From positions 186,001-250,000 of the forward strand of contig NZ_JBBKTU010000001.1 in NCBI RefSeq assembly GCF_037892605.1: a DNA stretch of 64,000 nucleotides, read 5' to 3'. Both the position numbers and the translations under genes were made by a program. Below, piece after piece: positions 16,316 to 25,331 of this stretch. This DNA is from Lacibacter sp. H407. Its GTDB lineage: Bacteria > Bacteroidota > Bacteroidia > Chitinophagales > Chitinophagaceae. The notes beneath the pieces are model-generated. The model worked only from the letters and a program-made list of their open reading frames with translations, ran no database searches and was not told where the DNA came from. Every line of letters starts with the position of its first letter. Within the stretch, counting starts at the first letter, position 1.

Positions 16316-17440
16316 TTATTTTTTCAGTTCAATTACTTTATAAAAAGCGGGCTTGGGTTTAAACTCTTTATCGAACAACAGCGGATAGTTGGTTCTGCCA
16401 CGAATGGGAAAACCATTCAACCAGGACTGGCCGTCATCTACACCCCAAAGTGTAACACGACTGATTTTTTCTTTGTGTTTTAAAAATAAGCGGAACAAAT
16501 CCGCATATCCGTTGGCCAGTGATACCTGCATGGAATCAGGCAACCCCGCTTTATAAGGGTTCAGCTTTGCCTCGTATTCGGCACGTTGATTTACATCGGC
16601 ACCAACGATATCACGGGGATTTGGCAATACACTTACATCGAGTTCAGTAAACATTACATCAATACCCAAAGCAGAAAACTCAAGAATGCTTTGCTCAATA
16701 TCTTTCAACGGAATGTTTTTTACATGCCAATGCCCTTGAATACCCACACCGTCAATACGTACACCGGCGGCTTGTATTTTCTTTATGAGTGCAATAGCAC
16801 CTGCTCTTTTTCTGGGTTGCTCAATATTATAATCATTGTAATACAGCTTGGTGTTGGGTGCGGCTTTTTGTGCCAGGCGAAAAGCTTCTACAACAAAATC
16901 ATCTCCCAGCTTTTCAAGAAAAATAGATTTACGCATGGTGCCATCTTCATTCAATGCTTCATTTACCACATCCCACGAATACACCTGGCCATCGTAACGG
17001 CCTGCAATGGTGTTAATATGATCTGTGAAAAAAAGACGAACCGAATCTGCATCTTTCATGCGACGAATAAATGGCGGCAATTGACTATGCCAGATCAATG
17101 TATGTGCATTCACAACAATGTTATGTTTTTTGGCATACGCAACCAGTTTGTCTGACATGTCAAAATTATAGCGGTTCCACTCCGGGTGCATCACTTCCGC
17201 TTTCATGATGTTCTCCGGTGTTACTGCATTAAATTGTTGTGGAACTAAAACAGCTGCACCGGGAATCCTCTCTTCAATTTGTGCATTGTTCAATGCAGTT
17301 CCAATAAAGAAATCATCTTTAAATGCTGTTTTGAGTGAGGGAGTACCTGAACCATTTGCTGTTTTTTGAACACCGGCACAATTCAAAAATGTGATGCCTA
17401 CAAAAACAACAAAGAGAATATTTAAATACTTTATGCGCAT
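16316..17440 (-). CDS. GH10 endo-1,4-beta-xylanase, lipoprotein
   Basis: A 374-residue enzyme hydrolysing internal beta-1,4 bonds of xylan with retention of configuration. The ATG at 17440 is chosen because it starts a lipoprotein signal with lipobox FLNC; longer starts add hydrophilic residues. Diagnostic GH10 segments are HTLIWHSQLP, WDVVNEAL with acid/base Glu161, GIQGHWH and FTELDVS with nucleophile Glu266, and a C-terminal TLWGVDDGQSWL. The length is that of a bare catalytic domain: the carbohydrate-binding insertion found in several Bacteroidota xus-linked GH10 enzymes is missing. It is last in the operon, after the DUF1735-type gene (112-base gap), and probably faces outside or the periplasm. 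Confidence 0.95.
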   Translation of the reverse strand: MRIKYLNILFVVFVGITFLNCAGVQKTANGSGTPSLKTAFKDDFFIGTALNNAQIEERIPGAAVLVPQQFNAVTPENIMKAEVMHPEWNRYNFDMSDKLVAYAKKHNIVVNAHTLIWHSQLPPFIRRMKDADSVRLFFTDHINTIAGRYDGQVYSWDVVNEALNEDGTMRKSIFLEKLGDDFVVEAFRLAQKAAPNTKLYYNDYNIEQPRKRAGAIALIKKIQAAGVRIDGVGIQGHWHVKNIPLKDIEQSILEFSALGIDVMFTELDVSVLPNPRDIVGADVNQRAEYEAKLNPYKAGLPDSMQVSLANGYADLFRLFLKHKEKISRVTLWGVDDGQSWLNGFPIRGRTNYPLLFDKEFKPKPAFYKVIELKK

Positions 17441-17552
17441 GTTTTTTGTGAAATTGATTTGTGCCGAATAGAATTTATAAGCAAAATTGTAAACCGTTCC
17501 ATTACTCATTCGAATGGAGATAAGAAAACCTTAATTCTGCTTTCAGATATTT

Positions 17553-18581
17553 TTAGTAAACGACAGGAGTGAATGTTTCAAATTTCACTCCCCTGTCACG
17601 CAGCACCAGGGTATCAGTAAAGTTGTGTGTTGTTGTTCCGAAATCGACTTGGTATTTCAGATGCAATACATCTCGTTTTTGATTACCCCACATATCGCCC
17701 TTCTTTACAAATGTACCATTACCGGTAACCGTGTAGGCAGCTGTAGCCGGCCCTGCAACCGTACACTTGCCGGTATTATCAAAGTTCAGTACTAACTGAA
17801 AAGGCGCATTGATATTTCCTTTATTCTTGGCGTTCAGCGAAATACTATCCTGCGTCATTGATTTGGTAAACAGATTACACACTTCATCCTTTTCAACAAA
17901 TGTATTGCGATACACTACTGTTGTATCTAATGCAGTGTTGCCGCCACTTCCCTTTACTTCGTCTACACCTCTGCGTAAGTAAACACCGTGGAAAGGATTC
18001 ACATATTTAACAGCATACAAAACAAAGTCCTTTGGAGAAACTCCCCAGTCGCCTGCCAAACGGGGATCAGGAGATGTTTTTGTGGTTGAACCTCTCAGAA
18101 CAGAATCTGCATTTGCGACAGAAACAATCTTCAACGGAATAACAAAGGTGTTTTTAATAGCCCGTGGATCAGCAAAAAATGCATCCGTGAGTTGAACCTC
18201 AATCCCTCCCATTACTTTGCCTGCCGGAATAACAATCTTCATGTCTTGTGGCAACGTATAATAATTGCTTGGCATAGCAACAACATCACTTCCGTTGGAA
18301 GAACCAAACTTAAGCCTTTGTGTAAGTGTGTTTTCCAATGCAACTGTAAGCGTGATATTTTTTTTGTTTTCATACACGCCGCCCATTGTGGCCATGATCA
18401 AAAACTTGTGCTGATTATCCAATGTGTTATCAATAATATCTTCTCCAAGTACAAGCGTTCTTACCGGCGATTGATAAGGGAAATACACAGTGCTGTATTT
18501 GTAGTCTGGGAACTCCCATTTTTTATTACAGGCAGTTACGATCAAGAGCAATGTAAAGGATATTAAAAAAACTCGTTTCAT
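17553..18581 (-). CDS. DUF1735-type surface lipoprotein at the xusE position
   Basis: The protein starts MKRVFLISF and has lipobox VTAC at about residue 18, then a Trp/Tyr-rich segment (WEFPDYKYSTVYFPYQ). The segment RTLVLGEDIIDNTLDNQH and the YENKK motif are typical of DUF1735 proteins encoded after SusD, and the C-terminal beta-rich half fits the companion DUF5627-type domain. Such lipoproteins (SGBP- or XusE-like) sit at the cell surface and are thought to bind the glycan. In-frame ATGs also occur at 18593 and 18611. The gene starts 30-odd bases after the susD stop and is followed by GH10, which makes xylan the likely ligand. Confidence 0.8.
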   Translation of the reverse strand: MKRVFLISFTLLLIVTACNKKWEFPDYKYSTVYFPYQSPVRTLVLGEDIIDNTLDNQHKFLIMATMGGVYENKKNITLTVALENTLTQRLKFGSSNGSDVVAMPSNYYTLPQDMKIVIPAGKVMGGIEVQLTDAFFADPRAIKNTFVIPLKIVSVANADSVLRGSTTKTSPDPRLAGDWGVSPKDFVLYAVKYVNPFHGVYLRRGVDEVKGSGGNTALDTTVVYRNTFVEKDEVCNLFTKSMTQDSISLNAKNKGNINAPFQLVLNFDNTGKCTVAGPATAAYTVTGNGTFVKKGDMWGNQKRDVLHLKYQVDFGTTTHNFTDTLVLRDRGVKFETFTPVVY

Positions 18582-18613
18582 ATTCTTAAGCATTAAATAA
18601 TTATAGATAGGTG

Positions 18614-20380
18614 TTACCACCCTTTGTTTTGTTGAAGGTTGGCTTTTAACGCCTCAGTTAACGGAATAGGACCATAGTACATGTCATTTGTATATTGTCT
18701 GTTTTCAACGTTCTGTATGCTAAACACATTGTTGTTAATAGTAACTCCTTTTGCGGGCTCAGTGAGATTTGCTTTCCAGCGACGGAGATCCCAAAAACGA
18801 AACCCTTCAAAACATAATTCTAATCTTCTCTCATTACGAATCAAATTACGCATTGCCTCTTTTGTAGTAACGGATGCCAGATAGTTATCCGGCTGTGCAA
18901 TTCCTGCTCTTTTCCGGATAGCTGCAATGATGTTGCGGGCAGAGAGCCCATGTGTAGTTGTTCCGTCGGGTCCCCAGGCTTCATTCGCCGCCTCAGCACA
19001 AATCAAAAATATCTCTGTATACCTGATGTGAACAGGGTAATGCTTTTGCGTTGAACTCGAAGCCGGATTCGCATTTACATCTTCCCGTAATAACTTACGC
19101 AGATAGTAACCGGTTCTTGTTGATGTAGGAAGTATGTTCACTGCATCATTGGTAGGAGCATCGGTTTTTGTAAAAATTGTTCTGTTTGAAATAGTACCAC
19201 CATTTACCACGATATAGTTTCTTAACCTCGGGTCACGGTTGGCGTAGGGGCTTGTTGCAACATAACCACTGGCAGGATCTGTTATTGGTAATCCATTGGC
19301 CATTGGAAATGCATCTACAAGATTTTGTGTTGGGTTCACTCTTCCGCTTCCAAAAAGTGTTGGAGGGAAATTGCTGATCTCTAAATTATTTGTGTTAACA
19401 ATATTGCCTCTCCACAACATTTCACGTTGTTCGATTGGGGAACCTGCAGATGGGTTGATATTAATTGCATTTACATTCGCTGCCGTGTAAAACAAAGCGC
19501 CTTGCGGATCTAAGCCATTGATACCTCCATTCAAATTAAGAATTTCACTTGCATAATTTGCCGCATTTTCCCATTTGCTGGCTGTTGCCTGCGGATTGTA
19601 TGCGGGACTAGCTGCGAGCAACGCTGTTTTTGCTTTGATTGCTTTTAAAATCCTTCCAGATACACGTTGTCTGCTGAAGGTTCCAAACACACGGTTATAA
19701 TCTGCTACCGCCATGCTGCTATATTTTGCAGGTAAATGTCCGGCAGAAATATTGACATAATCGAGTGGTAAATATTTTTCTGACTCTGCAAGATCAGTAT
19801 AGATCTGCTGTATACATTGATCAAACGTATTACGTGGTTTTTTAAAATCAGAATTTGGTTCAAGCGCTTCGGTAATAATGGGCACGCCCATCAACTCACC
19901 GCCGGAAGTGTAACCGGCATGTGCCTGAAGCAGATTGAACATAAAGAGTGCTCTTAACCCGTACACTTCTCCTTTCAACCGATCTGTAAATAACGTACGC
20001 ACATCTTTACTTGTGGGCGACCAGTTTACACTATCAACCTCCCTAAGAAACAGATTCAAATACAAAATTGCTGTATAAGAATTATTCCATTGATCAACGG
20101 GATTGTTGGCTGCAGACCATGAACCAGTGGCCATATTCAACAACGGATTAAACTTATCATTGGTTACTGCATCGTCTGTAGCTACTTCGTTAAACGAATA
20201 TCCATTTGTTGGAAGCCTTGTATACGCATTCATCAATATGCCCTCTGCATAATAAGGATCAGCATAAATATCTTCCAGTGTGCGATGGTTATCGTCCAGT
20301 GGAGCAAGTGTTTTTTTACACCCTCCCAGCACTAAACCAACAACAAAAAGTATCAGTAATTTTTTAAACATGTTTATCAT
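18614..20380 (-). CDS. SusD/RagB-family glycan-binding lipoprotein (xusD position)
   Basis: About 588 residues, a surface lipoprotein that lids the preceding SusC channel and binds the oligosaccharide. The lipobox is VLGGC followed by KKTLAPLDD. The N-terminal helical (TPR-like) SusD domain includes NDKFNPLLNMATG and LRALFMFNLLQAH. The C-terminal family signature is NERRLELCFEGFRFWDLRRWK near residue 545, then YYGPIPLTEALKANLQQNKGW. ATGs at 20398, 20380 and 20371 are all possible starts; the last two give the more normal signal peptide. The gene follows the susC stop within about 20 bases, so translation is probably coupled. Confidence 0.93.
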   Translation of the reverse strand: MINMFKKLLILFVVGLVLGGCKKTLAPLDDNHRTLEDIYADPYYAEGILMNAYTRLPTNGYSFNEVATDDAVTNDKFNPLLNMATGSWSAANNPVDQWNNSYTAILYLNLFLREVDSVNWSPTSKDVRTLFTDRLKGEVYGLRALFMFNLLQAHAGYTSGGELMGVPIITEALEPNSDFKKPRNTFDQCIQQIYTDLAESEKYLPLDYVNISAGHLPAKYSSMAVADYNRVFGTFSRQRVSGRILKAIKAKTALLAASPAYNPQATASKWENAANYASEILNLNGGINGLDPQGALFYTAANVNAININPSAGSPIEQREMLWRGNIVNTNNLEISNFPPTLFGSGRVNPTQNLVDAFPMANGLPITDPASGYVATSPYANRDPRLRNYIVVNGGTISNRTIFTKTDAPTNDAVNILPTSTRTGYYLRKLLREDVNANPASSSTQKHYPVHIRYTEIFLICAEAANEAWGPDGTTTHGLSARNIIAAIRKRAGIAQPDNYLASVTTKEAMRNLIRNERRLELCFEGFRFWDLRRWKANLTEPAKGVTINNNVFSIQNVENRQYTNDMYYGPIPLTEALKANLQQNKGW

Positions 20381-20401
20381 TTTACTACGTGAGATCATAC
20401 T

Positions 20402-23401
20402 TTAAAATTTGGCTCTGATTCCGATATTGAAATTTCTGAACTGTGGTGTGCTGGCAACTGCCAACTCAAGAATTTTCCGATTCTGCGAGAACGTATACAA
20501 GTTGGCACCTGAAACGTACACAACCACATCCTTTACAAATGCGCTACGTAAAATTGTATTTGAGAAATTGTATGTAAGCTGCACTTTGCTCAGGTTAAAC
20601 CGGTCAGTTTTATATAACCAAAAATCAGAATTGCGAAAATTGTTGTTATTCTGCTGTGAACTCAGGCGGGGATAAGTGGCGGTGGTTTTTGTAGCTTCTG
20701 TCCATCTGTTGTTTACAACTTCAGAATATTTAAGATCACCGGTTACCCAATAGTAATTGTTATTGGTAATACCATTAGCTCCGTTGTTACCTGTACCCAG
20801 TACGAATAAGCTGAAGTTTTTATATCCAACGGTGAAGTTGATTCCGTAGGTAAAAGGAGCAATGTAGCGACCGATCATTATTTCGTCTCTGCCATCAATT
20901 ACATTATCAGCATTTTGATCTACGTATTTAATATCCCCCGGCTTTACTTCACTAAACAATTGTCGTGGGCTGCTGTTGATGTCGTTTTGATCCATAAAGA
21001 AACCATCATTCACAAGACCAAATATGGCATCAGCAGGCTTGCCGGTTCTGTTCTGATAATCATCCAGAAACAGTTCGTCACGTTTTGTAACTTTTGATTG
21101 TGAGTAAGTAGCTACAGCTCCAACGTTCAAATGAACATCTCCAAATTTCTTATCAAGATTCATCATCAAATCAAAACCGGTACGTTGATTTGTATTGTAG
21201 TTGGTATAAGGGATGAACGTACTGAAATAGTTTGGATACTGTGAAAAACGCTGTGTAAGAAGACCAGCCATTTGTGTCCTGAAAAAAGTTGTTTGAAAAG
21301 TCAGCAGATTATTAAACAAAGCTCCTTCAAGACTTGCATTCAACTCTTTTCGCTGTGGAAATGAAAGATTAGGACTCGCACCAAATCGAGAAGTGGTTGT
21401 TTGGTTTTGCCCTGCAACCCCATCGTTCCATGTAAAAAATCCACCTCTTTGATAAATATCGTTATACAAATAGTAATCGGCGATATCGAGGTCGGTGCTT
21501 AGAATACCTGCAGACGCAGATAGTTTCAAATAATTAACTGCTTTGGAATTTTTCAGAAAATTTTCTCCACTAACTAACCATCCTACACTCATGGTTGGAG
21601 AAAAACCTGTGCGGTTACCATCGGGCAACTTTGTTGAGTTTACATAAGCTCCGCTAAAGTCGGCCCAATATTTATGCTTGTAATTATAACCAACTTGTAA
21701 ACCCAGATGCGAATTGGTAATTGGCTGATAGATATCATTTACAGAAGTAGATGAAGTATAACCCAACAGTTTTGCAGAAATATTATGATTACTGTTGATC
21801 GTTTTATCATAGCTTAACCAGGAAGAAAAACCAATGTTCTGCCTTTGCGCCGAGTTATTGATATTTTGTGTACCCGGGCGAGCGTCTTCCCCAAATCGCT
21901 GGCTCGAACTTAAAGATAACGAGTCGGCATTCGCATTCCATATTGGGTTGTATACTGCGTATGTGTTGTTGATCGATTGCAGATAAGAATTTGCATAATC
22001 CAAATTGAATAACGTATGAAACGATAAGCCCTTCAACACAGAACCAAGGTCTGCATTGATTTCATTTGTTACCTGAAATACACGACTGATGTTGATATCA
22101 TAACCTGCAACATACAGATCGGCGATGGGGTTTGTTTGAAAACCTTGCAAGCCACCCAATAAGTATTTACCGTCAATCAGATTACGACTCGCATTTGCTA
22201 ATCCCAGCGATACTTTGTCGTTAGGCGAAATTAAATCGATAGGAATAAGCGGGGTAAACCTGTTCGGCAATAATGAAGCAGCATTGCCCCAATAGTTACC
22301 ACGTGCTCTGCGACTTTCACCGAAAATTGCTGACACATAAACAGAGCTTGAAATTTTATCATTCAACTTCAAATCAACATTACCTCTTACATTCAAACGA
22401 TTGTCATTTTCATTTTTACCTTCGCCGATGTTCAGCAAGGTGGAACTGTTTGTCCAACCAACATTCGAATAAAATCGTGCATTACTGTTACCACCCGAAA
22501 ATTCAGCATTCGCATTTGTGAAATTCTGATATTTTTTCAGGTACTGTGATGAGTAATAATCTACACTTGGAAAACGAAATGTATTTCCGGTGCGATGATT
22601 TTGAATGGTAGTAGCGCTGTAAAGATCTGCAAGGCCATCATTACGACGTGCTTCATTATACAACGTCATGTAATCAGCAGAATTGAGATAGTTAGGAAGT
22701 GCACTCGGCATACCAACACCTGTGTTTACACGTACGCCGATTTTACGGCCATTCGCTACTCCCTTCTTTGTTGTGATGAAAACAATGCCTTTCGCTGCCT
22801 GGCTGCCATAAAGTGCAACAGCATTTACTCCTTTCAACACAGAGATCTGTTCTACCTCGTTGAGAGTGATGTCGCTAAATTCACGACGTACACCATCAAT
22901 CATAACAATCGCATTCTCCAATCCCCAAATATTATTACTCCATAATAAACCAGCTACCCTTCCATTCATACCGCCTTCAACGTTGAGGTTAAAGTCCTGA
23001 TCAATATAGGAGTCTGGATTTAAAGTACTGATAGCTCCTGATACATCCTGTTTCTGAATCTTTCTAAAGGGCAGATAAACTTCTTCCTGTGATCCACTGT
23101 TTACTGCAAGACTGATGCTTGCCGGAATTGCCGTAGCTCTCAAGGTTTGCATTTTGAACCCCTTGGCGGTTAACACTACAACAGAATTTGCAGCTACTGT
23201 AATCGAGAATTTTCCGGCATTATCCGTATAAGCTACGGTTTTGCCCTCGTTACCCGACACTATTACTCCTGAAACGGGATTACCCTTATCATCATAAACA
23301 ACTGACGTGATGTTAACCTGGGGAACATCCTGCGCTTTCAACTTCATGACAAAGCAAGAGACAATCGCACAGAATACCACGCATATTTTAATATACTTCA
23401 T
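20402..23401 (-). CDS. SusC/RagA TonB-dependent outer-membrane receptor (xusC position)
   Basis: A 999-residue outer-membrane importer. A signal peptide ends near AQDVPQ (residue 24), then comes a CarboxypepD-regulatory-like beta domain (about 28-110: SVVYDDKGNPVSGVIV). The plug follows (about 115-220, with MIDGVRREF and VLKGVNAVALYGSQAAKGIVFITT). The rest is a 22-strand barrel ending FNIGIRAKF, with a terminal aromatic residue as needed for barrel assembly. No N-terminal STN signalling domain is present. With its SusD it should import xylo-oligosaccharides using TonB energy. It is 86 bases after the first SusD. Confidence 0.95.
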   Translation of the reverse strand: MKYIKICVVFCAIVSCFVMKLKAQDVPQVNITSVVYDDKGNPVSGVIVSGNEGKTVAYTDNAGKFSITVAANSVVVLTAKGFKMQTLRATAIPASISLAVNSGSQEEVYLPFRKIQKQDVSGAISTLNPDSYIDQDFNLNVEGGMNGRVAGLLWSNNIWGLENAIVMIDGVRREFSDITLNEVEQISVLKGVNAVALYGSQAAKGIVFITTKKGVANGRKIGVRVNTGVGMPSALPNYLNSADYMTLYNEARRNDGLADLYSATTIQNHRTGNTFRFPSVDYYSSQYLKKYQNFTNANAEFSGGNSNARFYSNVGWTNSSTLLNIGEGKNENDNRLNVRGNVDLKLNDKISSSVYVSAIFGESRRARGNYWGNAASLLPNRFTPLIPIDLISPNDKVSLGLANASRNLIDGKYLLGGLQGFQTNPIADLYVAGYDINISRVFQVTNEINADLGSVLKGLSFHTLFNLDYANSYLQSINNTYAVYNPIWNANADSLSLSSSQRFGEDARPGTQNINNSAQRQNIGFSSWLSYDKTINSNHNISAKLLGYTSSTSVNDIYQPITNSHLGLQVGYNYKHKYWADFSGAYVNSTKLPDGNRTGFSPTMSVGWLVSGENFLKNSKAVNYLKLSASAGILSTDLDIADYYLYNDIYQRGGFFTWNDGVAGQNQTTTSRFGASPNLSFPQRKELNASLEGALFNNLLTFQTTFFRTQMAGLLTQRFSQYPNYFSTFIPYTNYNTNQRTGFDLMMNLDKKFGDVHLNVGAVATYSQSKVTKRDELFLDDYQNRTGKPADAIFGLVNDGFFMDQNDINSSPRQLFSEVKPGDIKYVDQNADNVIDGRDEIMIGRYIAPFTYGINFTVGYKNFSLFVLGTGNNGANGITNNNYYWVTGDLKYSEVVNNRWTEATKTTATYPRLSSQQNNNNFRNSDFWLYKTDRFNLSKVQLTYNFSNTILRSAFVKDVVVYVSGANLYTFSQNRKILELAVASTPQFRNFNIGIRAKF

Positions 23402-23486
23402 TAACTAGGTTTTAAGGCTTAAAGAGTTTCGTTTGTGCTTAATCGATATCAATCTTTGATTTGTTCCTGTAATCAATCGATGTTCA

Positions 23487-25319
23487 TTACCATCCCGGAT
23501 TTTGCCCGAAGCTTGGATAAAGATTCACCTGGCTTGTTGGTAAAGGCAGCCAATTGTGTTTCTTTTCAAACACTCTTGTTACAACAACTCTTTCTCTGAG
23601 ATTTATGGGTTTGCCGTTTGTACCACGGTCAAAATCAATAACCGTTTTTTCAACATATTTTTTCTGATCCGCAATATTCCATCGACGAAGGTCGTGCCAA
23701 CGCAAACCTTCGAATGCGAGTTCAACCGCTCTCTCTCTCATGAGTTCACTCATAAATGCATCCTTTGAACCAAGGAACCTCGCATCTACAGGTGGTACAC
23801 CTGCTCTTTCTCTGATTGTATTAACAGCACTTACCGCTGTTAAACTATTTGGGTGACTGCTTTGCGGTGTTCCATATCCTTGCAATACCGACTCAGCATA
23901 CATGAGATACACATCTGCTAAACGCAGATAAGGAATTACAATGTTGATATTGTTCCATTCATTGTCTGTATTGTTACAACCGTCTGTTACAAACTTGCGA
24001 ACAAGGTATCCGCTACGGCTTGCTGTATTATCAAGGCGCAAATTTCCACCGTTATAAAGATTGGCAAAACGATAGGCCGCATTAGCAGTACCACGAATTA
24101 ATCGTACACCATCGTAAGTAATTGACTTGTAAAAACGTGGATCACGTCCTGTCCATGGATCGTTTACATCGTAACCAGATCCTGCTTCATCAATGGGGAG
24201 GCCATTGGCCATTCCAAAATAATTTACATAGTTTGCTGCCGGTGATGAAATACCTGCTTCTCCACCTAATGGTGGTGGTATAAACATGTTCACTAACGAC
24301 CAGCGTGATTTCCATCCTACATAAGTTGGCGGTCCAAAAATTACTTCAGGATAACCCGGATGTTTTGAGTAGTTGGAGATCGTAAACCAGTTTTCACTGT
24401 ATTTATCCCAAGGCAATAATTTATGATAGGATTCACCCGTCTCCGACATTTTGATTACTCTCGCAAATGCATCTGCTGCCTGCTTACACAACTCCACATC
24501 ATAACCTGCATTTCCGGTAGATGACTGATTCATCATTGGGCTTGCAGCATAAAGTAGGTTTTTACCTTTAAAGCCGAGTGCCATTGATTTTGTTACACGT
24601 TGCTGGTTATTACCCAACGTTGCCTGACCTACGGGAGAGTTATCCCAATTGCTTGGCAATAAAGCTGCAGCATCTTCAAAATCTTTTGCAGCTTTAAGTG
24701 CTGTTTCCCGATAGCTTAATCTTGGTAATTCAAGCCTTGCTGAACTGGATAACACCGTATCGATATAAGGTAATCCACCCCAGAAACTCATTAACTGAAA
24801 ATGAAAAAATCCACGGAAAAATAATAGTTGTCCTCTTATAACATCTTTTTCGTTTTGCGTTGCATTACTCAGCATATCAAGATTTGCCAAACCCAGATTG
24901 GCTTTACGTATACCATACCATGCTAATGGCCACAAGCCTTTATCATGACACTCGTTCGGGTTTGTGGTAGCCGCTCTGTCGTCGAGCCAGCTATTATCCC
25001 AGCCACCTCCACCGGTTTGCCAGGCCCGGTAATTACCATTGTCGAATTCAGAACTGAGCCTGTAATTTGCGTTAGTTGTTGACAAAATATCGTCACCCAT
25101 ATTCCATTCACTGTTCCATGTAGATTTAGACATGTCTGGTAAACAGGAATATAACTCTTCGGTAAAACCTTGAAAGCTTCGGAAATTGGTGAACACGTCT
25201 TTCTCTGAGATGTTTGCATCCAGTGGCCGATCAAGATATTTTTTACAAGACGGTAATCCAAACACTATAAGTATAATACTTGTAGCTAAGGCTAATTTTA
25301 CAGAATTATTCATAATCAT
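23487..25319 (-). CDS. SusD/RagB-family glycan-binding lipoprotein (xusB position)
   Basis: About 610 residues. The signal peptide has lipobox GLPSC at about residue 25, followed by KKYLDRPLD, a very typical SusD start. The N-terminal helical part includes the long pair QLLFFRGFFHFQLMSFWGG. The C-terminal signature is RERAVELAFEGLRWHDLRRW, and the protein ends QVNLYPSFGQNPGW. It partners the SusC encoded directly upstream. ATGs at 25319 and 25313 are equally likely starts; the TTG at 25331 abuts the susC stop. In the known xus system this partner (XusB) contributes to xylan binding. Confidence 0.94.
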   Translation of the reverse strand: MIMNNSVKLALATSIILIVFGLPSCKKYLDRPLDANISEKDVFTNFRSFQGFTEELYSCLPDMSKSTWNSEWNMGDDILSTTNANYRLSSEFDNGNYRAWQTGGGGWDNSWLDDRAATTNPNECHDKGLWPLAWYGIRKANLGLANLDMLSNATQNEKDVIRGQLLFFRGFFHFQLMSFWGGLPYIDTVLSSSARLELPRLSYRETALKAAKDFEDAAALLPSNWDNSPVGQATLGNNQQRVTKSMALGFKGKNLLYAASPMMNQSSTGNAGYDVELCKQAADAFARVIKMSETGESYHKLLPWDKYSENWFTISNYSKHPGYPEVIFGPPTYVGWKSRWSLVNMFIPPPLGGEAGISSPAANYVNYFGMANGLPIDEAGSGYDVNDPWTGRDPRFYKSITYDGVRLIRGTANAAYRFANLYNGGNLRLDNTASRSGYLVRKFVTDGCNNTDNEWNNINIVIPYLRLADVYLMYAESVLQGYGTPQSSHPNSLTAVSAVNTIRERAGVPPVDARFLGSKDAFMSELMRERAVELAFEGLRWHDLRRWNIADQKKYVEKTVIDFDRGTNGKPINLRERVVVTRVFEKKHNWLPLPTSQVNLYPSFGQNPGW

Positions 25320-25331
25320 AGTATTTATCAA

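Noticed and set aside
16586-17155. 189-residue open frame opposite the xylanase
   Set aside because: It lies wholly inside GH10, which shows both catalytic glutamates; no signal or domain is seen in the antisense product.
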